A program made the translations under genes and the position numbers. The notes under the pieces were generated by a model. The model did no database searches, was not told the DNA's origin, and was given only the letters and a program-made list of their open reading frames with translations. From the NCBI GenBank assembly GCA_902798545.1, contig CADBWQ010000001.1, positions 1-64,000 on the forward strand: a stretch of 64,000 bases of DNA, read 5' to 3'. The DNA is from Oscillospiraceae bacterium. Lineage in GTDB: Bacteria; Bacillota; Clostridia; Oscillospirales; Oscillospiraceae. Positions 41,969 through 51,571 of the stretch are shown in pieces (position 1 is the first letter of the stretch; each line of letters begins with the position of its first letter).

Positions 41969-42970
41969 CTAGTCTTTACTGATAAAGGCAGCTAATATAG
42001 CAAGTACTGCCGTTTTTCCTCCGCTATAGAATTCCTGAAAGTCTCCATTGCAATAGTGTTTCACAATAGTCGGAATTTGAATAAGTGCTGGTTTTCTCCC
42101 CGCTTCGGCTAGATCCTGTAAGAAAGAAAGAAAGCGATCCATTCTCTTCTGTTCTTCTTGTGTGAAGCACGAATGCAGTTCCTCATTGAGTGTCAGGAAA
42201 CGATGATAGCGTTTATCTCTGTCAGAGACAAGGTTTTTACTTCTCTGCTTCCACTGTTCCAACCGTTCTGCCCGTGTTACTTCGTGCATCCCTAGCGTAT
42301 TACTTCCGTGCTGTCGGTACAGGACCAACCGCTCTTCGCATGCTACCATTCCTCCCATTGCAGCTGCTTTAAAAGCGAGAAATGAATCGTGTAACCAACC
42401 TTCCGGAAATTGGCTGACGTTATCCATCAAAGAGGAACGAAATGCCATCGTTGCTCCCGTTACCAGAAAGTTACTGTATAGGTAACTTATCCAGTCCTTC
42501 TCTTTAAGGAACTTCTCCGTTATGCCATTGGCATGGAATATTGATGTACCCAGAGATTCCAGCTCACCATTAACTAATTCACCATCAGAAAAGACAAGCT
42601 GAGTTTTCCTATCAGCAAAATATGGTAAAATGGTTTCTGCTTTTTGAGGCAGCCAGACATCATCCTGATCACAGGTAAAAATAATGGGATAACTGCATGA
42701 TTGAATCGCCGTATAAAAATTTCCTCTTACACCATGCTCACCTTTATTAAAGATGATTTTAATTGGAATTGTACATTTTGAGGCATAAGATTCAACAATC
42801 TCAAGGGTCCTATCGTCGGACCCGTCATCACTGATAATCAGCTCTTTCGGAGGAATTGTTTGTCCCTGAATACTTTGAATTTGTTCTGAAACAAACCTTT
42901 CCCCATTAAATGTACATAGTGCTACACTATACTCCAGATTCACATAATTACCATCCATCTCATCGCCCAT
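41969..42970 (-). CDS. GT2 family glycosyltransferase (rhamnosyltransferase-like)
   Basis: A 333-residue GT-A enzyme. Motifs: VALCTFNGERFVSEQI, IISDDGSDDRTLEIV and CDQDDVWLPQKA, the FTCDQDD.W element being typical of rhamnosyl- and alpha-glycosyltransferases of wall polysaccharides. GWLHDSF carries the catalytic-side acidic residue. A helical C-terminal part follows. Its DNA is visibly richer in A+T than the genes downstream. The start may be at the first or fifth codon (two ATGs); neither has a strong ribosome site. Confidence 0.85.
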   Translation of the reverse strand: MGDEMDGNYVNLEYSVALCTFNGERFVSEQIQSIQGQTIPPKELIISDDGSDDRTLEIVESYASKCTIPIKIIFNKGEHGVRGNFYTAIQSCSYPIIFTCDQDDVWLPQKAETILPYFADRKTQLVFSDGELVNGELESLGTSIFHANGITEKFLKEKDWISYLYSNFLVTGATMAFRSSLMDNVSQFPEGWLHDSFLAFKAAAMGGMVACEERLVLYRQHGSNTLGMHEVTRAERLEQWKQRSKNLVSDRDKRYHRFLTLNEELHSCFTQEEQKRMDRFLSFLQDLAEAGRKPALIQIPTIVKHYCNGDFQEFYSGGKTAVLAILAAFISKD

Positions 42971-43055
42971 TTTCTCTTCTATTATGCCCTAATTATAAAA
43001 CTGATGCGTGAAGCATATACTTCGATTCTAAGATCAGGATTCTCAGAATTGTTTA

Positions 43056-43919
43056 TTAAAAATACATACTTATGTAGCTGAGAAAGCAACTTTCTTTATT
43101 CAGCGCTGCTCTCTTTCGCTCTTGAATTATCTCGGGTATTCTGTCTTCATTTTTCAGCACGGTCTCTATTCTCACAAGCATAGTTCTCGGATCCGCCGCT
43201 GGAACAAATTCAACAAAGGGAGAGAACATCTCATCCAAATCCTTGTCAATACTCGTCTCACTGATTACGATGCTGTTACCTAACGAGAGCACTTCACACA
43301 ACCGGCACGATTCAAGAATTGCATTGTCTTTGTAATGAATATTAACGATAATCCGGGCTTTTCTCAGTTCACTTTTCAGCCTTTTTCCAAGTAAATCATT
43401 GATTATTTTAATATCATACTGTTCTCGGATCACTTCAAAATATTTTTTTCGTCTCTCACTGGATGTTGCGCCATAAAAGAGCACATCATATTTTTTATTA
43501 TTCTCATAAACGGACTCTTCCAGTTCGTTCCTATCAATATCAAAAGGTAGATAAAACAGTTTTCTTCCTATGCTGTCATCCTCTTTTAAAATATCATAAT
43601 TCACTCTTGAATAGTCAAATATCGCTATAGCATTTTCGAGTAATGAATAATAATGCTCTGTTTTTACATAATCATATGTCAACTGTTCCACTTGATACAC
43701 GCAGTAGTACTTAGGCAAGTTTTTAAATATCTGTGGTGTAAAAACAATGAACAATTGATTGGTTCTGAAAGCAGGCGGCTTAGAGAAAACTCGACATCTA
43801 TACCCTCTCTCAATCAGTGCTCGCTTAAGCATAACTGCAATACATTCTGTCTGTTTGCCAGTAATAATGCCAATCTCTCTTCTGTTATCGCCAAAGAACG
43901 TGTCTAATTCTTTTACCAT
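43056..43919 (-). CDS. Glycosyltransferase-like protein (GT-B, group 1 type)
   Basis: A 287-residue protein. The N-terminal half is poorly conserved; the C-terminal half resembles the donor domain of group 1 transferases, with YDVLFYGATSSERRKKYFEVI, then KARIIVNIHYKDNAILESCRLCEVLSLGNSIVIS (an ExxR-CE-type variant of the EX7E motif). It could act on a nucleotide sugar in assembly of the repeat unit. A+T-rich coding region. ATG at 43919; ribosome site weak. Confidence 0.6.
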   Translation of the reverse strand: MVKELDTFFGDNRREIGIITGKQTECIAVMLKRALIERGYRCRVFSKPPAFRTNQLFIVFTPQIFKNLPKYYCVYQVEQLTYDYVKTEHYYSLLENAIAIFDYSRVNYDILKEDDSIGRKLFYLPFDIDRNELEESVYENNKKYDVLFYGATSSERRKKYFEVIREQYDIKIINDLLGKRLKSELRKARIIVNIHYKDNAILESCRLCEVLSLGNSIVISETSIDKDLDEMFSPFVEFVPAADPRTMLVRIETVLKNEDRIPEIIQERKRAALNKESCFLSYISMYF

Positions 43920-44005
43920 TTCAATATTCTCGCTATCATCCTAATAATCAAAGCCTGTGCTCTCCTATATTTCCCTGTCTCTGCCCCCCAAAAAAGCGCT
44001 AATTA

Positions 44006-45193
44006 CTAGTTCTTTCTGGCTAAGCGGTAGATGCCCGTCAGCAGTTTCGATTGTTTCGCTTTCACTCTTACACTTAAATAGCAATACTGCATTATATTTC
44101 TCAGCTTCTTTTCTGTAGGCAATTTACTGTCTGTCAGAATCTTCCCATAACCACTGTCATAGAGGTACTTATATAGATTTTCATTCGCCTCCAACCAAAC
44201 AGGTCCCGCCTTTGGTCCGCCGTAATCTCGTGGATGTGAGAGAATCCACTTCGAATAGCAGTCAATATAGACTATTTCTGCTTCTGCTGTTTGATTTATT
44301 GGGAACTGTGGAGGATTAGGCATGCAAGTTCTGTTCAATATTGCCACTCTTGTGTTTTTTTCAGTAAAAAGAACATTATGCATGATGCTCCCGCTCAATG
44401 CTGCCATTTCCTTACAGTTGGAGATATAAAAAACCTGTTCAACAAAAGAAAGTTGCTCCGGGGACATCACTGTATATCCACAAGCGAAAAACAAGTTCTC
44501 TATATCTTTCTCACCAACTTCTAATAGCTTAGCGCGCCGAAACTTTGTTCTTGTAAAGTAAACTTTATCCACCGGTGTCAACTCTTTCACCTGCGGATCA
44601 CATAAGGCACGCTCTTTTATGCGGGCAATTGTTCTCAGAAACACTCCATGAATACTCATAGAATAGCCAAACGCGGCCTTCGGAACGACAATTTTTCTAA
44701 AGCGCATAGGACGATCTACAAGGACCAAGCGTTCGGGCGTCACATCTAAAAAGCGGATCACCTCGGCATAGTTTCCTTCCAGCGATGTATCTTTAAAGTC
44801 CAAACTGCAAAAAGCAATGCGATGGCCTTCATCCATGTCATCGAGCAGGAACCAGAATCTACTCAGTACATCTATTAGGAAGTGTCCCCAGTGCTTCATA
44901 ATAACGGGAATATAATATACGGTTTCATTCAAAGAAACTACTTCTTCTGGCGAATAAGAATAATGCCCTCCAAAGGCAATCCCTTGCCGAATATTCTCGA
45001 AGCTGAGTTCATCAACATCCACACCGCCAATTCCCCAAGTCCTCATAACAGACTCTTTTGCCGGGAGAATCACAGTTTCCTCGAGTTCAACCATTTCTGG
45101 TAGTTCTGGTGAATAGTAGTCCAATTCACTTCTGTGTTTGAAATCATCTGTCCATGAAGAATCATACATATATTGAGTGTTCTCAGCTCGCAT
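44006..45193 (-). CDS. GT61 family glycosyltransferase (DUF563)
   Basis: A 395-residue protein. The GT61/DUF563 signatures are MKHWGHFLIDVLSRFWFLL (about residues 95-113), KVYFTRTKFRRAKL and the C-terminal SFVEQVFYISNCKEMAALSGSIMHNVLF. The EQ.....A.GA/S-H-LF pattern is diagnostic. GT61 enzymes transfer pentoses or hexoses in exopolysaccharides. I choose the ATG at 45193, eight bases after GGAG; a TTG 15 codons upstream is unsupported. Confidence 0.85.
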   Translation of the reverse strand: MRAENTQYMYDSSWTDDFKHRSELDYYSPELPEMVELEETVILPAKESVMRTWGIGGVDVDELSFENIRQGIAFGGHYSYSPEEVVSLNETVYYIPVIMKHWGHFLIDVLSRFWFLLDDMDEGHRIAFCSLDFKDTSLEGNYAEVIRFLDVTPERLVLVDRPMRFRKIVVPKAAFGYSMSIHGVFLRTIARIKERALCDPQVKELTPVDKVYFTRTKFRRAKLLEVGEKDIENLFFACGYTVMSPEQLSFVEQVFYISNCKEMAALSGSIMHNVLFTEKNTRVAILNRTCMPNPPQFPINQTAEAEIVYIDCYSKWILSHPRDYGGPKAGPVWLEANENLYKYLYDSGYGKILTDSKLPTEKKLRNIMQYCYLSVRVKAKQSKLLTGIYRLARKN

Positions 45194-45316
45194 ATTACGA
45201 CTCCATCCCTTCAAGAACTCTATTCGGTATACACACAAATTGTTTGATCAGGCTGACTCTCGCTATAGCAGGATCTACAGGTGCTCACGTTTTCCGATAA
45301 AAAAGGGTTATCTCAT

Positions 45317-46546
45317 CTACTCTCGCACCGATCTATCTATAACAAAGCAGTATAGTAGAATCAGCCCCAACTTCACTATATAACTAATAAGAAGTGCTAT
45401 ACAGCATCCCATCAATCCATACGGCTTATAGAGTGTCAGTGCCAAAACGACATAACAGAGCAGTCCTGCCCCGCTGATTATAATCTGCCGGTTCGTCTTT
45501 ATGGATTTCAGTGCAAGCGGATGAATAATATTAACGAACGAAGATACGCAAAGGCTCAGCGTTGAAATCGGTATCAGTTTCATCGCTTCGTCAACAAATT
45601 GAGGATACAGGATCGACAACACGAACCTGCTGACCAACAGACAAAAGACATACATTACAGCGCAGAAGGAAACTCCGATTGGGATGGTCAGTCCCCAAAC
45701 AGAACGAGACACTTTCTTTTCCGCAGAGAGATAAGAAAGTACAACGTTAGTAATCGGCTCAAGTACTTGCAGAACCAGTTTTCCAAAGATATTAGCCGCA
45801 TAATAAACGGAGACCGCTTCCCCTCCCATAAGCGGATGAAGAAGTATTTTATCGAAATAGGTCAAGCTTTTATTAAATGCACTGGCTAACGTAATACTTC
45901 CATATGAGCGTGCAGTATCCGAAAACTCATTTGTCCGTATTAACGGCTCATGGATCAGATTTGTGCTCTTCATGCAGTAAAGAGTCTGCAAAAGATATGC
46001 GATTATGAATATATAATGCCAATCGAGAACAACCCGAAAGATAAAAAACCCGATTAAATAGCCAACTGCACCAATCAGCTTATTAATAAAAATCTTCCGA
46101 TAATTGAGTTGAAGTCTGAGTCCTACTTCAAAGTATAATTCTGTATAATTGAGAATCGAAATAAGCGTGATAAGGACCAGCTCGTAGATTACAATCTCTC
46201 CGAGGTAGATACTTATTACAATTGGCGTAGCAACCGCTACTATGCTTACGGATGCTATATTCAGAATACTGAAATCACCAATACTGTTTCTCTCCTGATA
46301 ATCGTACTGATGAATCAATCTTGTCGTGCTCAGCGCACCTCCGATTGTTCCACTGATCAGGAAAATAACAGAGATTAAAGACTGCATTCTCCCATATGCA
46401 TCCGCATCAATTGTCCGGGCAACGATCGGATAAACAATGAGCTGCAGTGCAATAAGCGGCAAACCAGTGCCAACCAAATTGATCAGCATGTCTGTCGCTA
46501 TGCGTTTTTTCTTGTCTGTAATAGAATGATTCAATTTCAACCTCAA
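45317..46546 (-). CDS. Oligosaccharide flippase (Wzx type, MOP superfamily)
   Basis: A 409-residue membrane protein with about 12 helices, of the polysaccharide-biosynthesis MOP family. It has an N-terminal VGTGLPLIALQLIVYPIVARTIDADAYG, the element that in Wzx proteins lines the first helix pair, and a paired-halves layout. It would flip undecaprenyl-diphosphate-linked oligosaccharides. The start is uncertain: TTG at 46546 without a good ribosome site, or an internal ATG at 46489. A separate ABC exporter lies next door, so the cluster holds two export routes. Confidence 0.85.
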   Translation of the reverse strand: MRLKLNHSITDKKKRIATDMLINLVGTGLPLIALQLIVYPIVARTIDADAYGRMQSLISVIFLISGTIGGALSTTRLIHQYDYQERNSIGDFSILNIASVSIVAVATPIVISIYLGEIVIYELVLITLISILNYTELYFEVGLRLQLNYRKIFINKLIGAVGYLIGFFIFRVVLDWHYIFIIAYLLQTLYCMKSTNLIHEPLIRTNEFSDTARSYGSITLASAFNKSLTYFDKILLHPLMGGEAVSVYYAANIFGKLVLQVLEPITNVVLSYLSAEKKVSRSVWGLTIPIGVSFCAVMYVFCLLVSRFVLSILYPQFVDEAMKLIPISTLSLCVSSFVNIIHPLALKSIKTNRQIIISGAGLLCYVVLALTLYKPYGLMGCCIALLISYIVKLGLILLYCFVIDRSVRE

Positions 46547-46587
46547 TATTCTTACTGAAACACCAATTCTTTATGAAGCAGCAGTCA

Positions 46588-47856
46588 TTATGTTAACAGA
46601 ATTTCAGGGCCAATATAGTAGCCGTATTCTCTGGCAGTCCAGTTTATGAGTACGGGATCTTCCGTCTCTGCCATAATTTCGAAACAGTATGCTTCATTAA
46701 TATAGTCCAATATTTGAACATTTCCCCAGGAATTACGCTGTGTTAAGGCAATATCAAGAAGATACTTTCCAGGGATAAGTTGCGAAACATCCCACTTGAA
46801 AGAAAATGTGTTTTCTCCTCCCTTAATTGCTATCGGATCTGAGGTATCCATTCTGGTAACAGCAACGTTCCCCACCGTTTGGATTCGAAAGAAGAATCCA
46901 GCATTGTCAATTGTTTCCTGGCTCTCCACTTCAAGGCTTCCACATATTATACTTCCAAATTCAAACCTGCTATCTTCCGTGTGAATCTTCAGTGCTGTCA
47001 GCGATTGTCTCCGGTGAATGTAATCGAGATGTCTCTTGATCTGCTTCAGATTAATAGTGCCACCTGATAGCTGCTTCAAGCCGTTATATAATGTAATTCC
47101 CTGCTCGACATCACCATCAAAAACTTTTTTCCCATGATCCAGTACAATTACTCTACTGCAAAGAGCCCGAATCGTGTTCATGTTATGACTGACATAGAGG
47201 ACTGTTCTTCCACCATGAGCCTCGTCACCCATGCGCCCAAGACACTTTTCCTGGAATTTAGCATCGCCGACGGCTAAAACCTCATCCATGATCATGATCT
47301 CACTGTCAAGATGGGCAGCTACGCTGAATGCAAGCTTCACGTACATACCGCTGGAATAGCGTTTAACCGGAGTATCTATAAATTGTCTGCACTCTGAAAA
47401 TTCGATAATATCCTCGATCTTTTTATCAATCTCCGCCTTTGTCATGCCGAGAATCGCACCGTTCATATAGATGTTGTCCCTGCCAGACAATTCTCTGTGA
47501 AAACCGGTTCCGACCTCCAGCATACTGGCAACTCTTCCGTTCAATTCAATGCAACCCGTTGTTGGTCCTGTCACCTGGCTGATCAGCTTAAGAATTGTAC
47601 TTTTACCAGCTCCGTTATGGCCAATGATTCCAACTGCCTCTCCCCGGTTTATTTCAAAGCTCACGTCATCCAATGCATAGAACAGGTCTCCGACATTTCC
47701 TGAAATACTGTCTCCAATTAGTCGGGTAGGGTCTTCTTTTTTGCGCAGTTTTGCAAGCGCACGCTGCATCTCCTCGCGCAATGTGGTAGAGCCAATCATA
47801 CCCAACCGGTACTGCTTTGATACATGTTCTACTTTGACCATCACATTCTGATCCAT
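46588..47856 (-). CDS. wzt: Polysaccharide ABC transporter ATP-binding protein with C-terminal polymer-binding domain (Wzt type)
   Basis: A 422-residue protein. The nucleotide-binding domain (about 1-250) has Walker A GHNGAGKST, the CLS/TagH-like VKRYSSGMYVKLAFSVA signature and Walker B IMIMDEVLAVGDA. From about residue 280 a beta-sandwich domain follows (SRFEFGSIICGSLEVES, FFFRIQTVGNVAVTRMDTS, LDIALTQRN), matching Wzt-C, which recognises the finished non-reducing end of the polymer. This implies export of a complete chain with a specific end. GAGGTG precedes the ATG, nine bases after wzm. Confidence 0.92.
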   Translation of the reverse strand: MDQNVMVKVEHVSKQYRLGMIGSTTLREEMQRALAKLRKKEDPTRLIGDSISGNVGDLFYALDDVSFEINRGEAVGIIGHNGAGKSTILKLISQVTGPTTGCIELNGRVASMLEVGTGFHRELSGRDNIYMNGAILGMTKAEIDKKIEDIIEFSECRQFIDTPVKRYSSGMYVKLAFSVAAHLDSEIMIMDEVLAVGDAKFQEKCLGRMGDEAHGGRTVLYVSHNMNTIRALCSRVIVLDHGKKVFDGDVEQGITLYNGLKQLSGGTINLKQIKRHLDYIHRRQSLTALKIHTEDSRFEFGSIICGSLEVESQETIDNAGFFFRIQTVGNVAVTRMDTSDPIAIKGGENTFSFKWDVSQLIPGKYLLDIALTQRNSWGNVQILDYINEAYCFEIMAETEDPVLINWTAREYGYYIGPEILLT

Positions 47857-47865
47857 TTGTTCACC

Positions 47866-48726
47866 TCAAACTGTATCTGCAAAATTTTTCTCCGCCCTGT
47901 TATACAGCACGATTCCGGCAAACAGGATTAAAAATGTGGTGAAAACACTGACAATGTAGTATTTCAAATCGAATTGTCCACAGTCCGGTCCCAAGCAGGC
48001 ATAGCGCATTGCATTGATGATCGGTGTCATTGGATTATAATTGACGATTCGGATTAACGGTGTTCCTTCAAAGATCTTAGTAGAATATGCTACAGGAGTG
48101 CCATACATCCAGAGTTGAACTCCGAAATCAATCAACATCTGCAGGTCACGGTATTTCGTTGTTAATGCGCAGATAATAATTCCACACCCCAGTCCCAGCA
48201 TCATCATCTGTAAGATTAGAAACGGAACTAAGATAATGAATTTAGTTATCTGAATATGAAACCTCGGTACAAACAGATAAATAACTACAAAAACGACAAA
48301 CATAGCAGCTTGAATTGCAAAGGCCACAAGTTGGCTGATACATGTCGAGATTGGCATTGCAAGTCTTGGGAAGTAAACCTTCTCCATTATTCCTCGATTA
48401 TCAACAAAAGTTCTCCCCGTTCTTGACAGACAGCCAGCAAAAAACTGCCATGCGATATTACCACACATGTAAAACAAAAAAGTGGGAACGGCACCAGAAT
48501 CTGCTAGCCCAGCAACCGCACCGAAAATGAATGTAAATACGACCGTAGTCAAAAGCGGTTGGATAACTGCCCATGCCGGTCCCAGAACAGTCTGCTTATA
48601 TTTTGCGACAAAATCTCTCTTCACCAAAAGAAGTACAAGATCTCGATATGTCCATACTTCCTTCAGTTTAAGATCATACCACTTATGTTCCGGTGTTATT
48701 TTCTTATAATAAATCGACTGATCCAT
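47866..48726 (-). CDS. wzm: Polysaccharide ABC transporter permease (Wzm type)
   Basis: A 286-residue integral membrane protein with six helices. AKYKQTVLGPAWAVIQPLLTTVVFTFIFG (about residues 40-68) is the ABC-2 polysaccharide-export hallmark; RDLQMLIDFGVQLWMYGTPVAYS and NPMTPIINAMRYA follow. It pairs with wzt nine bases downstream. Comparable pairs export rhamnan chains in streptococci and lactococci. Confidence 0.93.
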   Translation of the reverse strand: MDQSIYYKKITPEHKWYDLKLKEVWTYRDLVLLLVKRDFVAKYKQTVLGPAWAVIQPLLTTVVFTFIFGAVAGLADSGAVPTFLFYMCGNIAWQFFAGCLSRTGRTFVDNRGIMEKVYFPRLAMPISTCISQLVAFAIQAAMFVVFVVIYLFVPRFHIQITKFIILVPFLILQMMMLGLGCGIIICALTTKYRDLQMLIDFGVQLWMYGTPVAYSTKIFEGTPLIRIVNYNPMTPIINAMRYACLGPDCGQFDLKYYIVSVFTTFLILFAGIVLYNRAEKNFADTV

Positions 48727-48739
48727 CGTTATGTCTTCG

Positions 48740-49711
48740 CTACTTCCCTCTTAATTTCATTGATATTTCAAAGAGCCAAGGTGACATCAGGAATAATCTG
48801 GCTTTCGCTTTTTGTTTCCTTGTAAATGGCAGACCCTTGTACTTGTTAATCGTCTCTCTTAATTCTCTTCTGAGCAATGATCTATTCTTTCTTGCTTCCG
48901 GTTCAACACTCTGTCTTGACTCATAATACACTTTCAGACATGTTCCAACAAAGGCGATCGCTGCAGATTCTTCGCATTGAGGGAACTCTTTATGATAGAA
49001 CTCAAGTCGCATTCGATCTGCAGTCACGCGGTCGAATTCTTTTACTGTGAAAGCACTCTTACTTATACTTCCTTTTCGTTCGAAATAGCAATAATAGGGC
49101 TCTGCTGTATATGCTATGGTCCGTGCTCGTGCAATGCATTGCGGTACAAATGAAACATCATCATAAGAAACTGTTTCGTTCATTTTTAATCCCTTAAGTA
49201 TGTTGGCTTGAAACAGTTTATTACACATTGAGTTTGTTATTTTTTCATTTCTTGGCAGTTCATATAAAGCTTGTTCTGTATTAAGAATAACTCTTTCTTC
49301 CAGATCATCGTTATAATATGAGATCTCTTCATATTCATTTACTTTCTGGATACCGCATACGGCTATTTGAGCCCCCGTCTTTTGCAGGATTTGCAGCATA
49401 TAATAATACATATCTGCAGTAATCCAATCATCAGAATCTACAAGCGAAATATATTCTCCAGCAGCTTCGTTGATTCCGGCATTTTTAGCTGATCCAGAGC
49501 CGCCGTTTTGTTTATGGATCACCCTTGCGCGGTGATCTCTTGCTGCAAGTTCATCACACAGCTCACTCGAGCCATCTGTTGATCCATCGTCAACAAGTAT
49601 TATTTCAAGATTGTGATAGGACTGATTGGTAACACTTTGAAAGCAGCGCTCAAGGTAGGGTCTGACATTATAGACCGGTATAATGACAGAAATCAGTGCA
49701 TCTTCGTTCAT
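48740..49711 (-). CDS. GT2 family glycosyltransferase
   Basis: A 323-residue GT-A enzyme: SVIIPVYNVRPYLERC, ILVDDGSTDGSSELCD, NGGSGSAKNAGI and SLVDSDDWIT (DxD about residue 90). A C-terminal basic helical part ends RLFLMSPWLFEISMKLRGK and could sit on the membrane. ATG 49711 is one base after the preceding stop; a GTG six codons earlier overlaps that gene. Donor unknown. Its A+T-rich DNA marks one edge of the compositional island. Confidence 0.88.
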   Translation of the reverse strand: MNEDALISVIIPVYNVRPYLERCFQSVTNQSYHNLEIILVDDGSTDGSSELCDELAARDHRARVIHKQNGGSGSAKNAGINEAAGEYISLVDSDDWITADMYYYMLQILQKTGAQIAVCGIQKVNEYEEISYYNDDLEERVILNTEQALYELPRNEKITNSMCNKLFQANILKGLKMNETVSYDDVSFVPQCIARARTIAYTAEPYYCYFERKGSISKSAFTVKEFDRVTADRMRLEFYHKEFPQCEESAAIAFVGTCLKVYYESRQSVEPEARKNRSLLRRELRETINKYKGLPFTRKQKAKARLFLMSPWLFEISMKLRGK

Positions 49712-49712
49712 C

Positions 49713-50711
49713 TTATTCCACGACAACACATCCTGCCACCGGTATACAGAAATTTCTGCAGGCAGTTACACGGTATTCGATGTCGCGGTATCGGCTTTTT
49801 CCGATCTGTTCGATAAACAAAACCGAACTCGCTCCGGCAACATCACCAATGAAACTTGACGGCTCGCATGATGACAGAATCACATTAATTCCTTGCTTCT
49901 GCAGCAGTTCAGCCAATCTTTTTCTTGTGTCATCTGCACCCGGTGTATCTGCTGCGCAGATCGCGATACTCGTCATCTGCTTCTCTTTCAGCAGGCGCAC
50001 AGTGCCTCTTGCGACCGAAATCAGCTTCTCTTCCTCTCCTGTTCTGACTACCGCCAGGACCGGGATACCGTATGGTCTTTCCATATCCTCCGATGACCGC
50101 AGTTTTCCTGACAGGATATAACCCGTCGCAAGCAGGCAGGCCCCCAGGAACGCACCAAGGACGCACCCGACAATCAGCCATTTTGGCTGGATCTTGCCCG
50201 GTACAGAGATGTCTTTCTCCGTGAGGCTCATATCTGTTCCGCTCAGTTCCTTGACCAAAACATTGTAGTAGGATTTCTCTGCAGAGGTCATAACCTGTAT
50301 TGCGGACTGGACGCCCTCATTGGCATAATACAGCGTTTGAACGATTTCGAGATCGCCGTTATCCGGTTCTCCGACGATCAGCTCGGTATTAATCTTATCG
50401 GAAGCCCACATACGGTACATGTAGAGTTTCGCGATTGCTTCAACAAAACTGGCCTCTTCTTCTGTCAATGCACCTCTCAGCTCTGCGAGTTCCGCCGTCA
50501 TATACTCCGGCAATTCTTCTGTCGCAGTGCTGATGGAAAGCGCATACTCCTCCAGTGCCTGCCTCTCCCGTCTTGCTGTCATCTCCGCCTTATGATATCC
50601 ATAGAAATTTGCCGCTGCACCGAATATCAGCACAAAAACAAGCAGCACAGCCCATTTTTTCATGAGATGTCGAAACAGATCATAGAAATTGATTTCAATC
50701 CCTTTTTGCAT
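49713..50711 (-). CDS. Wzz-like chain-length protein with degenerate tyrosine-kinase-like domain
   Basis: A 332-residue protein. Helix one is at about residues 17-36 (WAVLLVFVLIFGAAANFYGY) and helix two at about 175-199 (WLIVGCVLGAFLGACLLATGYIL), enclosing an outward coiled helical domain as in polysaccharide co-polymerases. The remaining 130 cytoplasmic residues align with the Wzc/CpsD kinase fold (SIAICAADTPGADDTRKRLAELL), but the Walker A GEGKST is GADDTR, the Walker B Asp region is weak and no tyrosine cluster is present. It is therefore probably a non-kinase regulator of chain length. ATG 50711 has AAAGGA nine bases upstream; the longer frame of 35 more codons overlaps the upstream gene. 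Confidence 0.75.
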   Translation of the reverse strand: MQKGIEINFYDLFRHLMKKWAVLLVFVLIFGAAANFYGYHKAEMTARRERQALEEYALSISTATEELPEYMTAELAELRGALTEEEASFVEAIAKLYMYRMWASDKINTELIVGEPDNGDLEIVQTLYYANEGVQSAIQVMTSAEKSYYNVLVKELSGTDMSLTEKDISVPGKIQPKWLIVGCVLGAFLGACLLATGYILSGKLRSSEDMERPYGIPVLAVVRTGEEEKLISVARGTVRLLKEKQMTSIAICAADTPGADDTRKRLAELLQKQGINVILSSCEPSSFIGDVAGASSVLFIEQIGKSRYRDIEYRVTACRNFCIPVAGCVVVE

Positions 50712-50728
50712 TTGATAATTCCTTTCCC

Positions 50729-51571
50729 TCACGTGCTCATATGCCTCACGGCATAAATCTTTCGACGAAGCCCGACGTCCCAGTACCGCAGTTTCTGAAG
50801 CTTTCCGGGAAGGCAATAATATTCCGCCCTTCTCAGGAACGCCCTCATCCCCAGCGGCGATGCGATCCCCCTCAGTTTCCCGGCAACCTCTCTCTGCGAG
50901 TCCAGCATGCCGATGTTGTCCCCGCTGGTATTCTGGCCGGTAAGTACATGCTCGAACACGATATCCTCATTGATCACACCTCTGGCTCCGTTGCAGAGCA
51001 TGAGGATCCAGAGAAAGGCGTCATCAGATCCATTGTTAACAAGTATCTGCTCTGTCCAGTATTCTGGAATTGAAGTCTTGCGAATCAGTACCTGCCCCGG
51101 TGACCGAATCAGGTTGTTGTAATAATAGTGGCAGTCAAGATCTGTTGCACAGAGTTGTTGTCTCTTGTCCGCGAAGATCAAATGCTGCCCGCCTCCTGGC
51201 TCATCATCGAATCCGTTGGCAACGACGAAATCCGCTTTTTCAATATGCTTCAACTGGCTGACCAGACAGCGTTCTGTAATTCGGTCATCCTGATCCAGGA
51301 ACAGGATATACTCGCCCTCTGCCAGCCTCAGGCCATTCGCTCGAGAGGCGTGTATCCCACTGTTTTTTGGATTAGTGAAGATTTTCAGCGGATATGGCTG
51401 TCCATCAATCTCAATAGATTCATCCGGTGAATCATTGATGATCAGGACTTCAAGTTCACTCCCTGTTTCATTCCGCAGGTTCTCTGAATTGGAACACATC
51501 ATTTTCAGCAAACCCGGCAGGAACCTTTTTCCGTGGTAATAAGGGATGATAACAGAAACTGCTGGTTTCAT
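50729..51571 (-). CDS. GT2 family glycosyltransferase
   Basis: A 280-residue GT-A enzyme: VSVIIPYYHGKRFLPG, VLIINDSPDESIEI, NSGIHASRANGLRLA and YILFLDQDDRIT (DxD about residue 96). The C-terminal ALRRAEYY/KLRYWDVGLRRKIYAVRH portion is basic. It overlaps the polymerase-like gene by four bases at its start, so it is part of the assembly operon. Substrate unknown. Confidence 0.85.
   Translation of the reverse strand: MKPAVSVIIPYYHGKRFLPGLLKMMCSNSENLRNETGSELEVLIINDSPDESIEIDGQPYPLKIFTNPKNSGIHASRANGLRLAEGEYILFLDQDDRITERCLVSQLKHIEKADFVVANGFDDEPGGGQHLIFADKRQQLCATDLDCHYYYNNLIRSPGQVLIRKTSIPEYWTEQILVNNGSDDAFLWILMLCNGARGVINEDIVFEHVLTGQNTSGDNIGMLDSQREVAGKLRGIASPLGMRAFLRRAEYYCLPGKLQKLRYWDVGLRRKIYAVRHMST

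Noticed and set aside
42992-42997. TATAAT-like box before the GT2 gene at 41969
   Set aside because: No acceptable -35 at 16-18 bp; the region is A+T rich so such a hexamer is expected by chance.
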